Below the pieces are notes generated by a model that saw nothing but the letters and a program-made list of their open reading frames with translations, was not told the DNA's origin and ran no database searches. The translations under genes were made by a program, and so were the position numbers. Shown one piece after another: positions 53,477 to 62,503 of a stretch of DNA of 64,000 nucleotides (the stretch's first letter is position 1; every line of letters starts with the position of its first letter). Source of the DNA: Planctomycetia bacterium (lineage in GTDB: Bacteria; Planctomycetota; Phycisphaerae; UBA1845; UTPLA1); assembly GCA_015075745.1 (NCBI GenBank), contig JABTTW010000002.1, positions 510,453 through 574,452 of the forward strand, read 5' to 3'.

Positions 53477-54490
53477 CTAGCCGTTTCTCGCCCGGTGATC
53501 CGTCAGTACCCGCTCTTCCTTCGCCAGCCGCCAGTCGTGTTCCGTCATCAGCTTGGCCAGCTCGGCAAACATCACGATCGGCTTCCAGCCCAGCTTGGTG
53601 CTTGCCTTCGAGGCGTCGCCGCACAGTTCGTCGACCTCCGTCGGCCGCAGGTACCGCGGGTCATGCTCGATGGATTTCTGCCAGTCCAGACCGAGCTGCC
53701 CGAAGACCGCCTCGGCAAACTCGCGCACGCTGTGCATCTTCCCGGTCGCGATCACATAGTCGTCCGGCTCGCCCTGCTGCAGCATTCGCCACATCGCCTC
53801 GACGTAGTCCCCGGCAAATCCCCAGTCGCGCTTCGCGTCCAGATTGCCGAGAAACAGCTTGTCCTGCAGGCCCTCCTTGATCCGCGTCGCCGCGCGCGTG
53901 ATCTTTCGTGTGACAAACGTCTCCCCGCGTCGCGGGCTCTCGTGATTGAACAGAATCCCGTTGCAGGCAAAGATGCCGTAGGCCTCGCGGTAATTGACCG
54001 ACTGCCAGTGCGCATACGCCTTGGCACACCCATAGGGGCTGCGCGGTCGAAACGGCGTGGCCTCATTCTGCGGCGGCGGCATGTTGCCGAACATCTCGCT
54101 GCTGCCTGCCTGATAGAACCGCGTCGGCATCTGCAGATCGCGGATGGCCTCCAGCATCAACAGCGTGCCGATCGCCCCCGTCTCCGCCGTATAGACCGGC
54201 TGATCGAAGCTCAGTCGCACATGCGACTGCGCCGCGAGATTGTAAACCTCATTCGGTGCGACCTGGTGCAGCACGTTGCGCACACTGGCGCCGTCGTTTA
54301 AGTCGCCGTAGTGCAGGAAAAGTGCCGCGTCTTTGTCATGCGGATCGCGGTAGAGATGCTCGATGCGCGCCGTGTTAAAGCTGCTCGACCGGCGAATCAG
54401 GCCGTGGACTTCGTAGCCCTTGGATAGCAACAACTCAGCCAGATAGCTGCCGTCCTGGCCCGTGATACCGGTGATGAGCGCCTTCTTCAT
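53477..54490 (-). CDS. gmd: GDP-mannose 4,6-dehydratase
   Basis: A 337-residue extended SDR that makes GDP-4-keto-6-deoxymannose. It has [22 protein letters not shown], the [15 protein letters not shown] loop specific to GMD, the GSSEMFG strand, and the catalytic [26 protein letters not shown] is another GMD signature. It feeds fcl. The frame starts with ATG at 54490. Confidence 0.95.
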   Translation of the reverse strand: MKKALITGITGQDGSYLAELLLSKGYEVHGLIRRSSSFNTARIEHLYRDPHDKDAALFLHYGDLNDGASVRNVLHQVAPNEVYNLAAQSHVRLSFDQPVYTAETGAIGTLLMLEAIRDLQMPTRFYQAGSSEMFGNMPPPQNEATPFRPRSPYGCAKAYAHWQSVNYREAYGIFACNGILFNHESPRRGETFVTRKITRAATRIKEGLQDKLFLGNLDAKRDWGFAGDYVEAMWRMLQQGEPDDYVIATGKMHSVREFAEAVFGQLGLDWQKSIEHDPRYLRPTEVDELCGDASKASTKLGWKPIVMFAELAKLMTEHDWRLAKEERVLTDHRARNG

Positions 54491-54527
54491 ACCATCCCGC
54501 CGCAGCCGTCACTTGCGGTGCCTTGCG

Positions 54528-55622
54528 TCACGCGATCGCCGCGAAGATCGCCGCGATGCGCTCCGCCGCCTTGCCGTCCCAGAGCTCGGGCCGCTTCGCC
54601 GATGCGCCGCCGCGCGCGAGCTGTTCGCGGTAGGCCTGCATGATGCTCGCCGACTCCGGCTTGCACAACCGGTTCGTCCCCTCGGTGATCGTCACCGGCC
54701 GCTCGGTGTTCTCGCGCAGGGTGAGACAGGGCACGCCCAGAATCGTCGTTTCCTCCTGAATCCCGCCGGAATCGGTCAAGACCATCGCCGAGTCCGCCAT
54801 CAGTTTCAGGAAGTCCAGATACCCCAGCGGCTCGGGCGTCTGAAAGCCGGCTATGGATCCTACGCGCTGTCCAAGGCCCATGTTCGCCATGTTCTTGCGC
54901 GTCCGAGGGTGCATCGGAAAGACGATCGCCATGTCCTTCGCGATCTGCTCGAAGGCATCGAGGATCGATCCCAGCGTCCTGGCATCGTCCACGTTGCTCG
55001 GCCGATGCAGCGTGACCACGGCGTATTTCTTCGGCGTCAGGCCCAGGTCGGTCAGAATCTTCGACTCGTTGGCCCGCTGGCGGTTCTTCATCAGCGTGTC
55101 GATCATGACGTTGCCGACGAAGTGAATCTTGCTGTCGTCCACGCCTTCCTTGCGAAGATTCTCAACGCCCGACGGCTCGCTGACCAGCAGCATGTCAGAG
55201 ATGGAATCCGTAAGGAGCCGGTTGATCTCCTCCGGCATGCCGCGATCGAAGCTGCGCAGGCCGGCCTCGACGTGGGCCACTTTCACGCCGAGCTTCACGG
55301 CGACTATGGCGCAGGCGATCGTGCTGTTTACGTCGCCGACGACGATCACCCAGTCCGGCCGATTCTCGATGACGACCGGCTCGAAGCGGCGAATGATCTC
55401 CGCCGTCTGCGAGGCGTGGCTCCCGCTGCCGACTTCGAGATTGATGTCCGGCTCGGGTATGCCGAGGTCGCGGAAGAAAAGCTGACTCATCCGCTCGTCG
55501 TAGTGCTGACCCGTATGCACGAGGACGGCTTTGACCTTTCCGGTGCGGGCAAAGGCGTCCATCAACGGCGCGATCTTCATGAAGTTCGGCCGGGCACCGC
55601 AGACACAAATCACTTTAAGCAT
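54528..55622 (-). CDS. wecB: UDP-N-acetylglucosamine 2-epimerase (non-hydrolysing)
   Basis: A 364-residue GT-B-fold enzyme that interconverts UDP-GlcNAc and UDP-ManNAc. Motifs: CGARPNFMKIAPLMDAF at the N-terminus, HTGQHYDERMSQLFF, HVEAGLRSFD, and VLTDSGGIQEETTILGVPCLTLRENTERP near the C-terminus. It heads the minus-strand block wecB-gmd-[DUF4160-DUF2442]-fcl-nusG paralogue and probably provides ManNAc for the glycan. Confidence 0.95.
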   Translation of the reverse strand: MLKVICVCGARPNFMKIAPLMDAFARTGKVKAVLVHTGQHYDERMSQLFFRDLGIPEPDINLEVGSGSHASQTAEIIRRFEPVVIENRPDWVIVVGDVNSTIACAIVAVKLGVKVAHVEAGLRSFDRGMPEEINRLLTDSISDMLLVSEPSGVENLRKEGVDDSKIHFVGNVMIDTLMKNRQRANESKILTDLGLTPKKYAVVTLHRPSNVDDARTLGSILDAFEQIAKDMAIVFPMHPRTRKNMANMGLGQRVGSIAGFQTPEPLGYLDFLKLMADSAMVLTDSGGIQEETTILGVPCLTLRENTERPVTITEGTNRLCKPESASIMQAYREQLARGGASAKRPELWDGKAAERIAAIFAAIA

Positions 55623-55835
55623 CAGAACCCTCGCTCCGAACTTCGCCTCGACAAAAAAGACACCGCCGCGTGCGCTGTCTCCCCGTATCCAAGTTCGGAC
55701 CGTATCGGGCGGCCATTGAGTTTAAGCCCAGCGGCAGCCAGCGGATAGGCGCCGGCGGGCATTCGCTGCGGCCTGCGTGTCCGATAAGGCCGGCCTCACT
55801 TGTCGGTGGTGGTTGCCACCCTTAAAACCTGCGCG

Positions 55836-56963
55836 ATGCCTGTTTCGAGTTGGGTTCTGATTTTAGTTCGCTACGGCCGCCGATTATTCACCGCGGCCGC
55901 ATTGCTTTCCGCCATTCTCCTTTCTGCCTGCGCCGCGACCAACGAGCTTCAGGTCGCCGATCGGGCCGGCTCCACGTCGAGCATCGCGCCCATCACCTCG
56001 CTTGAGATTCTGTCGACCGAATCGCTGCCGACGACCTACGCGTACAACCACGCGTCGACCATTATCGAGGCGGCCAATGGCGACCTGCTCACCGCATGGG
56101 GCGCCGGGTCGGAGGAACTGGCCGACGACTGCGTCATCGTCCTGTCGCGCAAGCGACCGGGCGAAACGACTTGGAGCGAGCCGATCGTCGTGGCGGACAA
56201 GCCGGGCTATGCGGATGCGAACCCGGTGCTGCTCGCGGGCGAGGGCGACGAGCTTCGGCTCTTTTACGTCGAAATGTTCGGCGACTCGTTTTGCCTGGGC
56301 CGGGTGATGGAGCGCGTCAGTCGCGATCACGGCCTGACATGGGGACCGCCGCGCGATGCGCTCAAGACCGTTTGCACGATGATCCGCAATCACATCCTCA
56401 TCACCCGAAGCGGGCGCTGGGTGATGCCCGCGTATCAACAGGCGATTTATCAATCGCAGTTCCTCCTTTCCGAGGATCGCGGCGCGACGTGGAGCGCGAC
56501 GGGCGGCCTGCTGACCCCGTCGGCCAACAATCTTCAGCCGGCCGTGGTCGAGCTTTCCGACGGCTCGCTGTATGCCCTGATGAGGACGGGCGGCGGGAAC
56601 AACGAGACATGGGAAGGCCGCTCGACGGACGGCGGCCGAACGTGGAAGCTGGGCCAGCGGCCGGAGCTGCCCAACCCCAACAGCGGCCTCGACCTGATCC
56701 GGCTCTCGGGCGGCCAACTCGTGCTGGCCTACAACCCCAGCAAGACGGAGCGGACGCCGCTTTCTGTCTCGATTTCAAACGACGAGGGCCGCACCTGGTC
56801 GGCCCCGCAGACGATCGAAGACGGCGAGGCTCAGCTTTCATATCCAAGCCTCTGGCAATCGAGTGACGGCGCGATCCACCTGACATACTCGCAGCGGTTG
56901 CAGCGGATTCGGCACGTCGAACTGCGGACGGGGGACGCTCGCGGGGCAGCAAATCGGAAGTGA
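55836..56963 (+). CDS. Sialidase-like BNR lipoprotein (exo-alpha-sialidase family)
   Basis: A 375-residue protein. The N-terminus is a lipoprotein signal peptide with lipobox LLSAC, which places it on the cell surface or in the periplasm. Asp-box motifs SRDHGLTWGPP, SEDRGATWSAT, STDGGRTWKLG and SNDEGRTWSAP identify the six-bladed sialidase fold; the family includes BNR_2/GH33-like glycosidases. It may cleave an exopolysaccharide or host-type sugar. I start at ATG 55836; a TTG 36 bases earlier (55800) is less likely. Its last 15 bases overlap a direct repeat (see 56949). Confidence 0.82.
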   Translation: MPVSSWVLILVRYGRRLFTAAALLSAILLSACAATNELQVADRAGSTSSIAPITSLEILSTESLPTTYAYNHASTIIEAANGDLLTAWGAGSEELADDCVIVLSRKRPGETTWSEPIVVADKPGYADANPVLLAGEGDELRLFYVEMFGDSFCLGRVMERVSRDHGLTWGPPRDALKTVCTMIRNHILITRSGRWVMPAYQQAIYQSQFLLSEDRGATWSATGGLLTPSANNLQPAVVELSDGSLYALMRTGGGNNETWEGRSTDGGRTWKLGQRPELPNPNSGLDLIRLSGGQLVLAYNPSKTERTPLSVSISNDEGRTWSAPQTIEDGEAQLSYPSLWQSSDGAIHLTYSQRLQRIRHVELRTGDARGAANRK

Positions 56964-57045
56964 CATATAGTGACACAGCGCGTTCGGGGATTGTGCCAAC
57001 AGATGTGGCGGACAAGGGTTGGCGTGGTTCGGGTTTGGGTGATTT
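56949..57045 (+). repeat. Direct repeat, unit A
   Basis: This ~97-base segment starts inside the 3' end of the sialidase-like gene (GCAAATCGGAAGTGACATAT) and runs downstream with GTGCCAACA and TGTGGCGG. A related copy of ~104 bases lies at 57354-57457; by eye about 75% of positions agree. Confidence 0.55.
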
Positions 57046-57353
57046 TTTGAGCGCATTCGAGTGACTCCTTCACCCCTGCCGGGGTTGGGTTCTTGCTGGG
57101 ATGCTTACCACCGGTTGCGCTCGGCTTGCTGCGCGGCGCCTTGCTCCACCGGTGGCTACAACCCGGCGCCCCATTCGGGGCTCGAACGGGGGCGATGCAT
57201 TCGTGGGTATGTGCATCCACATTGTTTGGGCTGAAGTTTGTGGCGGGGATGCGATAAATCGATGGTGACAATAGGCGAAAGAGAATGGGCTGAGCGACCG
57301 AGGGGCCGAAGGGTCCAGGGTGAAATCGAAGACGATGATCTCGCGCAAGAGCT

Positions 57354-57457
57354 GCAAATCTGAAGGTGACATAAGGTGACACAAGGCCTCTGGAAACTGT
57401 GCCAACACTTGTGGCGGGCGCGGGTTGGGGCGGTTCGAGTTTTTGGCGGTTTTTGGT
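57354..57457 (+). repeat. Direct repeat, unit B
   Basis: GCAAATCTGAAGGTGACATAAGGTGACACA followed by GTGCCAACACTTGTGGCGG and GGGTTGG; homologous to unit A over its whole length, with the bases before it (CTCGCG) also shared. Confidence 0.55.
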
Positions 57458-57848
57458 GAAAAACGGCAAGGTGAAACAGGACCGGTGTATGCCCGAATGA
57501 GCACGGAAAGTTTCGGGAAAGTTCGTTTGTAAGTCCTTGAAAAATGTGCCGGAAAGGTGACACAGAAGGTCGGCGGGATTGCGGGTCAAGACAGGGCGGG
57601 AGGTGGGCACGCGTCGTGACGACTTTGCCGGCGCTTCGGGCTGGTTCGGGCGCGGAATGGGCGGGGCATTACGCATTGCATAGGAGATACTTGCCCCATG
57701 TGCGCGCGGATTTTTTTGGGAGCGGGCGGGGATGGTGCGTGGGGATGAGCCCCCGATCAATGGCCGGAGCAAAACGGTTCGGGGTGCGGTTGCGCGGAAG
57801 ACGGCGGCGATGGGGATGTCGAGCGTTAATTCGTCACCCACAAGGGGT

Positions 57849-57992
57849 GACGGTACGGATGGGGCGCGAGGGGACGGTACGGATGGGGCGCGGGGGGACG
57901 GTACGAATGGGGCGCGGGGGGACGGTACGAATGGGGCGCGAGGGGACGGTACGGATGGGGCGCGGGGGGACGGTACGGATGGGGCGCGTGCG
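57849..57992 (+). repeat. 24-bp minisatellite, six units
   Basis: The tandem unit GACGGTACGGATGGGGCGCG plus four bases repeats with an exact 24-base period at 57849, 57873, 57897, 57921, 57945 and 57969, followed by a decayed seventh unit to about 58016. Units differ only at a few positions (GGAT/GAAT, GCGAGG/GCGGGG). Since 24 is a multiple of 3, all frames stay open, which creates misleading ORFs. Confidence 0.9.
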
Positions 57993-58257
57993 GCGCTACG
58001 GATCGGGGTGCGGGGGTGGTTTGTTTGTGGCGAGCGCGGACGAGGTCGTGGGGAGTGGGTTGGTTGTCCGTCGCCAAACGGCAAGCCGCGGTGGGGGTCG
58101 CGCGGTGATCGGATCGGAGCGAGGATAGGGCTACAGGGAATGATCGCGGGGCGGCGGCCGAGGTCGGCGGGCAAATGCGGGGGCGATAGGCCGAACGGGG
58201 ATGATTCGGTTACGGCCCAATGGGGGCGGACAATGATGCGTCGCGGGCCCCTGTTAG

Positions 58258-59849
58258 CCCGCATATTTCATCAGTGATCTTCGAATGGTGATGGACGGAG
58301 TTTTTCGGCTTTGTGCGTGAGCGGAGGGATGAAGGTGGAGGTTGGAGCGCGCAGGGCCCCCTTACCCCCAAGCGGTGATCAGGTTGTTTTTCGGGTCATG
58401 ATGGGGCGGGCGGGATCAGGCGGAGTCGTGGAACCAGGGATCGCCACAGGTCCTGCAGGGGGCAGCTGCTCGACAGTCGCAGTACGACGCGGCGCACGGA
58501 GACGACCACCCGCGCGGCGACCTTGAAGAGTTTCAGGCGAATGGTGTTCACCTGGGCCTCGGCCAGTTCGGTGCCGGCCAGGGCCGTGCGGCGCAGCGTT
58601 TCCACCAGGACGTAGGCCGCCGAGGACAACAGCAGCCGGAACTGATTGGCCAGGAAGGCGTGGCAACTGGTGCGATCGGCGAAGAGCCCGAGCTGCTGCT
58701 CCTTGATGCGGTTCTCCATGTCGCCGCGGGCCGTGTACAGACCGTCGTAGATATCGTTCGGCGTGCGGTCGGTCAGGTTGGTCACCACGAATCGAACGTT
58801 GGGCCCCTGAACCAGCCGCTCGGCCTTGACGATCACGCGCGCGGGCGATCCCAGGTCTGCGCCGCGTACTCGATCTCGTGGAAGTTCCGCACCTTCTGCT
58901 GCGTGGTGGCGAACTGGGCCTCGGCCGCCTGCATGAAGGACTCGGCCGCTTTCTCCAGGACGGTGTTGCGGGCCAGGCCCAGCACGTACTTGACGCCGTG
59001 CCGGTCGCACCATTTCATCATTCGCCGGCGGCAGAAGCCGGAATCCCGCGGACGATGATCCGCACCCCAGGCCACGCCTGTCGCAAAGCCGCTGCACCAG
59101 CAGCTTCAGGATGGGCCAGGCGTGATGGGCCCCGTCGATGTTGCTGGGCCGCAGGTAGGAGACCAGCAGCCGCGAGCCGCAGAACACATACAGCGGTAGG
59201 AAGCAGTGGTGGTCGTAATAGCCGTGGAAGAAGCGGCCTTCCTGGTTGCCGTGGATCGGATCGTCGGTCGCGTCGAAGTCGAGGATCAATTCCTCCGGCG
59301 GCGATTCATAGGACGCGATGAACTGCTCCACCAGCACACGCGACATTCGTGCCAGGTCGCCGCGCGTGACGCGGTTCTCCAGCCGGCACAAGGTCGGACT
59401 GCTGGCCAGCGGCTCATCCGCGCTCGGCGGCCGCCCGGTCAGGACCGCCAGCACGGGATCGCTCCGCAGGGCTTGATGGTCGTTGAGATCTTCGTAGCCC
59501 ATCGCAATGGCAAAGATGCGCTGGGCCAGCATGACCCGCTGGTCATGTTGAATTCTGGGCCGGATCACGCGGGTCGTTGATGACCCCGGCCAGTTGATCG
59601 ACCAGGCCCAGACGCCGCTCGACCTCCCGAAGCAGCAGACCCCCGGCGTCTGAGGTGAGCGTTCCGCCTGTGAAATCGGCCACGATTTTCTTGCGGCCGA
59701 GACTGGAAAAGAACATCGGTTTGCTGTTACAGTCTGTCACGAAAAAGCCTCCCTGCCTATGGACCGGAATGTTCTTACGAAACCCCAGTCTACAGGGCTT
59801 CGAGGCTTTTTCTATTCCTATTCAACGCCGACCTGATGAAATATTCGGG
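58258..59849 (-). mobile_element. IS1380-family insertion sequence, copy 3 (decayed)
   Basis: A 1592-bp copy with intact terminal repeats and target duplication TTAG (58254-58257 and 59850-59853). Compared with copies 1 and 2 it has four small indels in the transposase: one base lost near 58840, one lost near 59047, two gained near 59086 and one gained near 59557. It also has a G-to-A change near 59070. The leader inverted repeat is unchanged. Confidence 0.9.
58396..59740 (-). pseudogene. IS1380 transposase, frameshifted (copy 3)
   Basis: The GTG start and first 60 or so codons are normal, then a +1 near 59557 shifts the frame. The remaining frame resumes as a 390-codon ORF with a further shifted stretch between about 59090 and 58840, where the second catalytic Asp region sits. 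No active protein can be made. Sequencing or assembly errors cannot be excluded for a repeated element. Confidence 0.85.
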
Positions 59850-59916
59850 TTAGCCGTGGTGATAGGCGAATTCATCAATAGATGCGGCCGGGGCCTGAGC
59901 GGGATATGATTCCCCC

Positions 59917-60714
59917 ATGGCTCAAAACACACCCCCACAAAGCGTAGCAGCGGATCCGAAGCCCGCCGGCGGATTTCCGTGGTTGCTGGCGGTCGGTGGC
60001 ATCGTTGTCTCGCTTGCCGGGCCGGTTGTTTACACCGCGCTGATGGGCGTGCCGTGGATTCGCTCGACGGGATTGCCGGCGTTCGCGTTGATTTTTCTCG
60101 GCATTGCTCTCTCGTTGACGGCGGTCGCGAAACGACCACGACTTTCCACCAAGATCATGGCGGGTCTGAACACGGCGTTTCTGGCGCTCTTCGGGTTCGG
60201 GTTTTTCGTCATGGCGGCAGTCCCGGAGTCTCCGAAGTTCGAAGGACTCAAGACCGCGCCGGACTTCACGCTGAAGGATGAAAACAACAACGCCGTCTCG
60301 CTGGCCGACGCGCGGGCGCGTGGGCCGGTGCTGCTGGTATTCTATCGCGGCTTCTGGTGACCGGTTTGCATCTCGGAGCTCGTTGGGCTCCATCCGGTAG
60401 TTGATGAACTGAAGGAGTTGGGCGGCCGAGTTCTGGCGATCAGCGTGGACCCACCCAAGGACTCGCTCGGTGTCGTCAAGAAGGCGAAGCTGGAGTTTCC
60501 CATTCTGTCTGACGAGACGCGCGAAACACTCGAGGCCTATGGGCTGGTCCATGCGGGCATGGGGCCAGGCAAATCGGACATCGCCATGCCGGCGATGGTC
60601 CTCGTCGGTCAGGACGGCAGCATCCTTTGGCGTCGCAAAAGCGTTCGCGTTCAGGATCGGCCGGCGCCGGAGGAAGTCCTCGAGGCGGTTCGCGCGGCGG
60701 TCGGAAAGCCGTAG
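59917..60714 (+). CDS. Membrane-anchored peroxiredoxin-like protein, probable selenoprotein (UGA = Sec148)
   Basis: The frame runs through TGA at 60358 without a shift and gives 265 residues. Three membrane helices (about 20-42, 53-71 and 81-101) are followed by an AhpC/TSA thioredoxin-fold domain: APDFTLKDENNNAVSLADARA, then LLVFYRGFW-U-PVCISEL, where the peroxidatic Cys of the family is replaced by the TGA (residue 148), with Cys151 three residues later (U-x-x-C). Downstream, VLAISVDPPKDS, ILSDETRETLEAYGL and AMVLVGQDGSILWRR are normal for the family. Positive charges between helices 2 and 3 (AKRPRLSTK) put the redox domain outside the cytoplasm. A SECIS-like hairpin follows the TGA. It starts 68 bases from IS copy 3. 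Alternatives are a stop mutation or a sequencing error in a TGC or TGT codon. Confidence 0.75.
60358..60398 (+). promoter_or_regulatory. SECIS-like element after the in-frame TGA
   Basis: A 5-bp apical stem GGAGC (60375-60379) and GCTCC (60387-60391) closes a 7-base loop (TCGTTGG), with its first G 22 bases after the TGA. An outer stem ACCGG (60360-60364) pairs with CCGGT (60394-60398), starting at the last base of the TGA. Bacterial SECIS elements lie just 3' of the Sec codon and have a G/U in the apical loop, which SelB recognises. The fold is drawn by eye; the energy was not computed. Confidence 0.55.
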
Positions 60715-60779
60715 AATCTACCGCGAATCGAACCTGTAACGACGGGCCATTCCCTGACGGTCCGGCATTCCGAGACGAC

Positions 60780-62306
60780 ATGAATCGCCATCAATTCCAC
60801 TTTGTCAGAACCCGAGTGTTTCGCGCCCTTTCCGCGACGCTGATTTTCCTGGCGGTGTGGTCGCCGGCGCTTGGTTTCGACGGCAAGCCGACGCCGATCA
60901 TGGACTTGGTACCGTCGGATGCCTTGGTGGTGTATGCCGCCAAGCCGTACTCGTTTCTGATGGGTGAGAGTCCGACTCAGTCCGACGGCGAGACGAAGGG
61001 GCCGACGGTCTCGCTCACGTCGATCGTGGGGTTCTTGAACGCCGCGGGGCTCATTCCCGGCGACGGCCAGGTCTATGCGGACATCATTTCCGCCCTGCCG
61101 CTATTGGGTCGATACGAGCACGCGCTGGCACTGTTGGACGTGTCCACCAAGCTGGTCCAGCCGGCCGGCGACGACGATCAAACGGGCACGCAGAAGAAGA
61201 TTCTCCGGCTCGATCGGCTTCAGGTCGCGGTTGTCTTCCGCACAGGGGAGAACTGCAAACCGGTGACCGATCAGCTTTATCGCGTCATGAGCCGTTACAC
61301 CAACCGGGATGTGGCGGCGCTGTCGACCCACAAGACGGGCGACTATGAATATCAGCGGTTGGTGGACGAGCGGCTCAAGGAATGGGCCGTCTGGGAATGG
61401 GGCACAATCGGCGACTGCTTTGTGCTGACGTTTGGCGAGGGCGCTTACGACCGGCTGGTGTCGGTGGCGAGCGGCAAGACGACGTCGATGTCTCGGAACG
61501 ACTGGTATCGCAGGGGCGCCGAGCAGACGCACGTAGGCGACTGTTTCGCGCACTGGGTGACCGATTTCACGCAGCTTCGCGAGCGCCTGGGCGAGGCGGC
61601 CGAGGGCCGGGTGGCGCGTGTGGCGGCGGCGCTTCAGGCTGACGACATTCGGCAGGACATGTGGGCGGTGGGCATCGAAGGTCGGGCGCTGACCTGGCGT
61701 CGATATTATCGTCGCGGAAGTGAGGACGTGACGCGGCTGTACAGCGATCCGTCGCTCTATTCAAAGGAGCATCTGCGAATTGTCCCTGACGAGGCCCGGC
61801 ACTTTGCGATCATCAAGGTGCCGACGCGGTGGCTGGTGGACAATCTTCCGCGGGCCTGGGTCGCGGCGCAGTCGGAGAGCAACTATCGAAAGTGGAAGAC
61901 CGCATGGCAGCGCCTCGAACAGGAGCGAGGCCTCGACATCGGCGGAAACCTGATCGAACACATCGGCGAGACGGTGATATTGTTCGACTACCCCGAGCAT
62001 CCCCTGCGCATCCCCTTCGCGCTGACGATCGCCATTGAGATCGATAACGGTCGCGCCGTCTCCGCGGCGATCAATTCGCTGCTCGAGGCCTGGAGCCGAT
62101 ACCTCGATGAGCGCGCCGAACGCAATAAGACGGTGCTGGCTCGGGTGAGCGTCAAGCGCGACGACGAGGGCATCTGGTACCTTCAGGCGGCCATTCCCGG
62201 CCCGGCCTTGAAAGTCACCGACCGATACATGGTGATCAGTTGGTCGCCACAGGCACTGCGCGACGCGCTGCGGTTTATCGAACCCGAAAAGAAGGCCCGC
62301 CGGTAA
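60780..62306 (+). CDS. Secreted planctomycete hypothetical protein
   Basis: A 508-residue protein I do not recognise. A signal peptide is visible (RALSATLIFLAVWSPALGFDG). The rest is globular mixed alpha/beta, with MDLVPSDALVVYAAKPYSFLM, HALALLDVSTKL, and a C-terminal half containing DIGGNLIEHIGETVILFDYPEHP and WSPQALRDALRF. The repeated patterns 'LVPSDALVVYAAKP' and 'ETVILFDYP' resemble large DUF3352-like surface proteins that bear no known enzyme site. I start at ATG 60780, where the signal peptide begins; the frame continues upstream in the Prx gene. Confidence 0.7.
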   Translation: MNRHQFHFVRTRVFRALSATLIFLAVWSPALGFDGKPTPIMDLVPSDALVVYAAKPYSFLMGESPTQSDGETKGPTVSLTSIVGFLNAAGLIPGDGQVYADIISALPLLGRYEHALALLDVSTKLVQPAGDDDQTGTQKKILRLDRLQVAVVFRTGENCKPVTDQLYRVMSRYTNRDVAALSTHKTGDYEYQRLVDERLKEWAVWEWGTIGDCFVLTFGEGAYDRLVSVASGKTTSMSRNDWYRRGAEQTHVGDCFAHWVTDFTQLRERLGEAAEGRVARVAAALQADDIRQDMWAVGIEGRALTWRRYYRRGSEDVTRLYSDPSLYSKEHLRIVPDEARHFAIIKVPTRWLVDNLPRAWVAAQSESNYRKWKTAWQRLEQERGLDIGGNLIEHIGETVILFDYPEHPLRIPFALTIAIEIDNGRAVSAAINSLLEAWSRYLDERAERNKTVLARVSVKRDDEGIWYLQAAIPGPALKVTDRYMVISWSPQALRDALRFIEPEKKARR

Positions 62307-62503
62307 TGAGTCTGCTGATCCGCTCGCCGCAGGGTTGGGCCGTTTGCGGCATGCCGCGAAAGGCCCCGGCCGGTTGACTTTGGGCGTCAAGCGTGATAAA
62401 TATGGCATCCGCAAGCTTTTGGCATCATGCATGCCCCGGGGGGAGTTCGGTCACGCGCCAATTGCGGGTCGAACCCGGTAAGTTCAACTAAGGGATCACA
62501 AAC

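Larger units (their letters stand above)
56964..58253. other. Non-coding repeat-rich region
   Basis: About 1.3 kb without a gene I believe, between the sialidase-like gene and IS copy 3. It contains repeat units A and B, a piece of a third unit near 57551-57577 (AGGTGACACA), and the palindromic CCACCGGTGG near 57159. The 24-bp minisatellite lies at 57849-57992. A 477-codon minus-strand frame exists across the region but looks accidental. Confidence 0.55.

Noticed and set aside
54462-55748. A 428-codon plus-strand ORF antisense to wecB
   Set aside because: Shadow of a well-supported gene; it begins inside the end of gmd and has no recognisable domain.
57849-57992. CRISPR array
   Set aside because: Units are directly adjacent without spacers, and no cas genes are present.
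56831-58264. A 477-codon minus-strand ORF with repeated SPRAPSVP peptides across the minisatellite
   Set aside because: The repeats come from a 24-bp DNA satellite whose length is a multiple of three, the rest is low-complexity Pro/Arg, and the end overlaps the sialidase-like gene. Non-coding is simpler.
60358-60360. Alternative genetic code (TGA = Trp) to explain the internal TGA
   Set aside because: Ordinary genes in the window end at TGA, for example fabG at 5256-5258 and the BNR gene at 29804-29806, and Trp is written TGG in the Prx gene itself.
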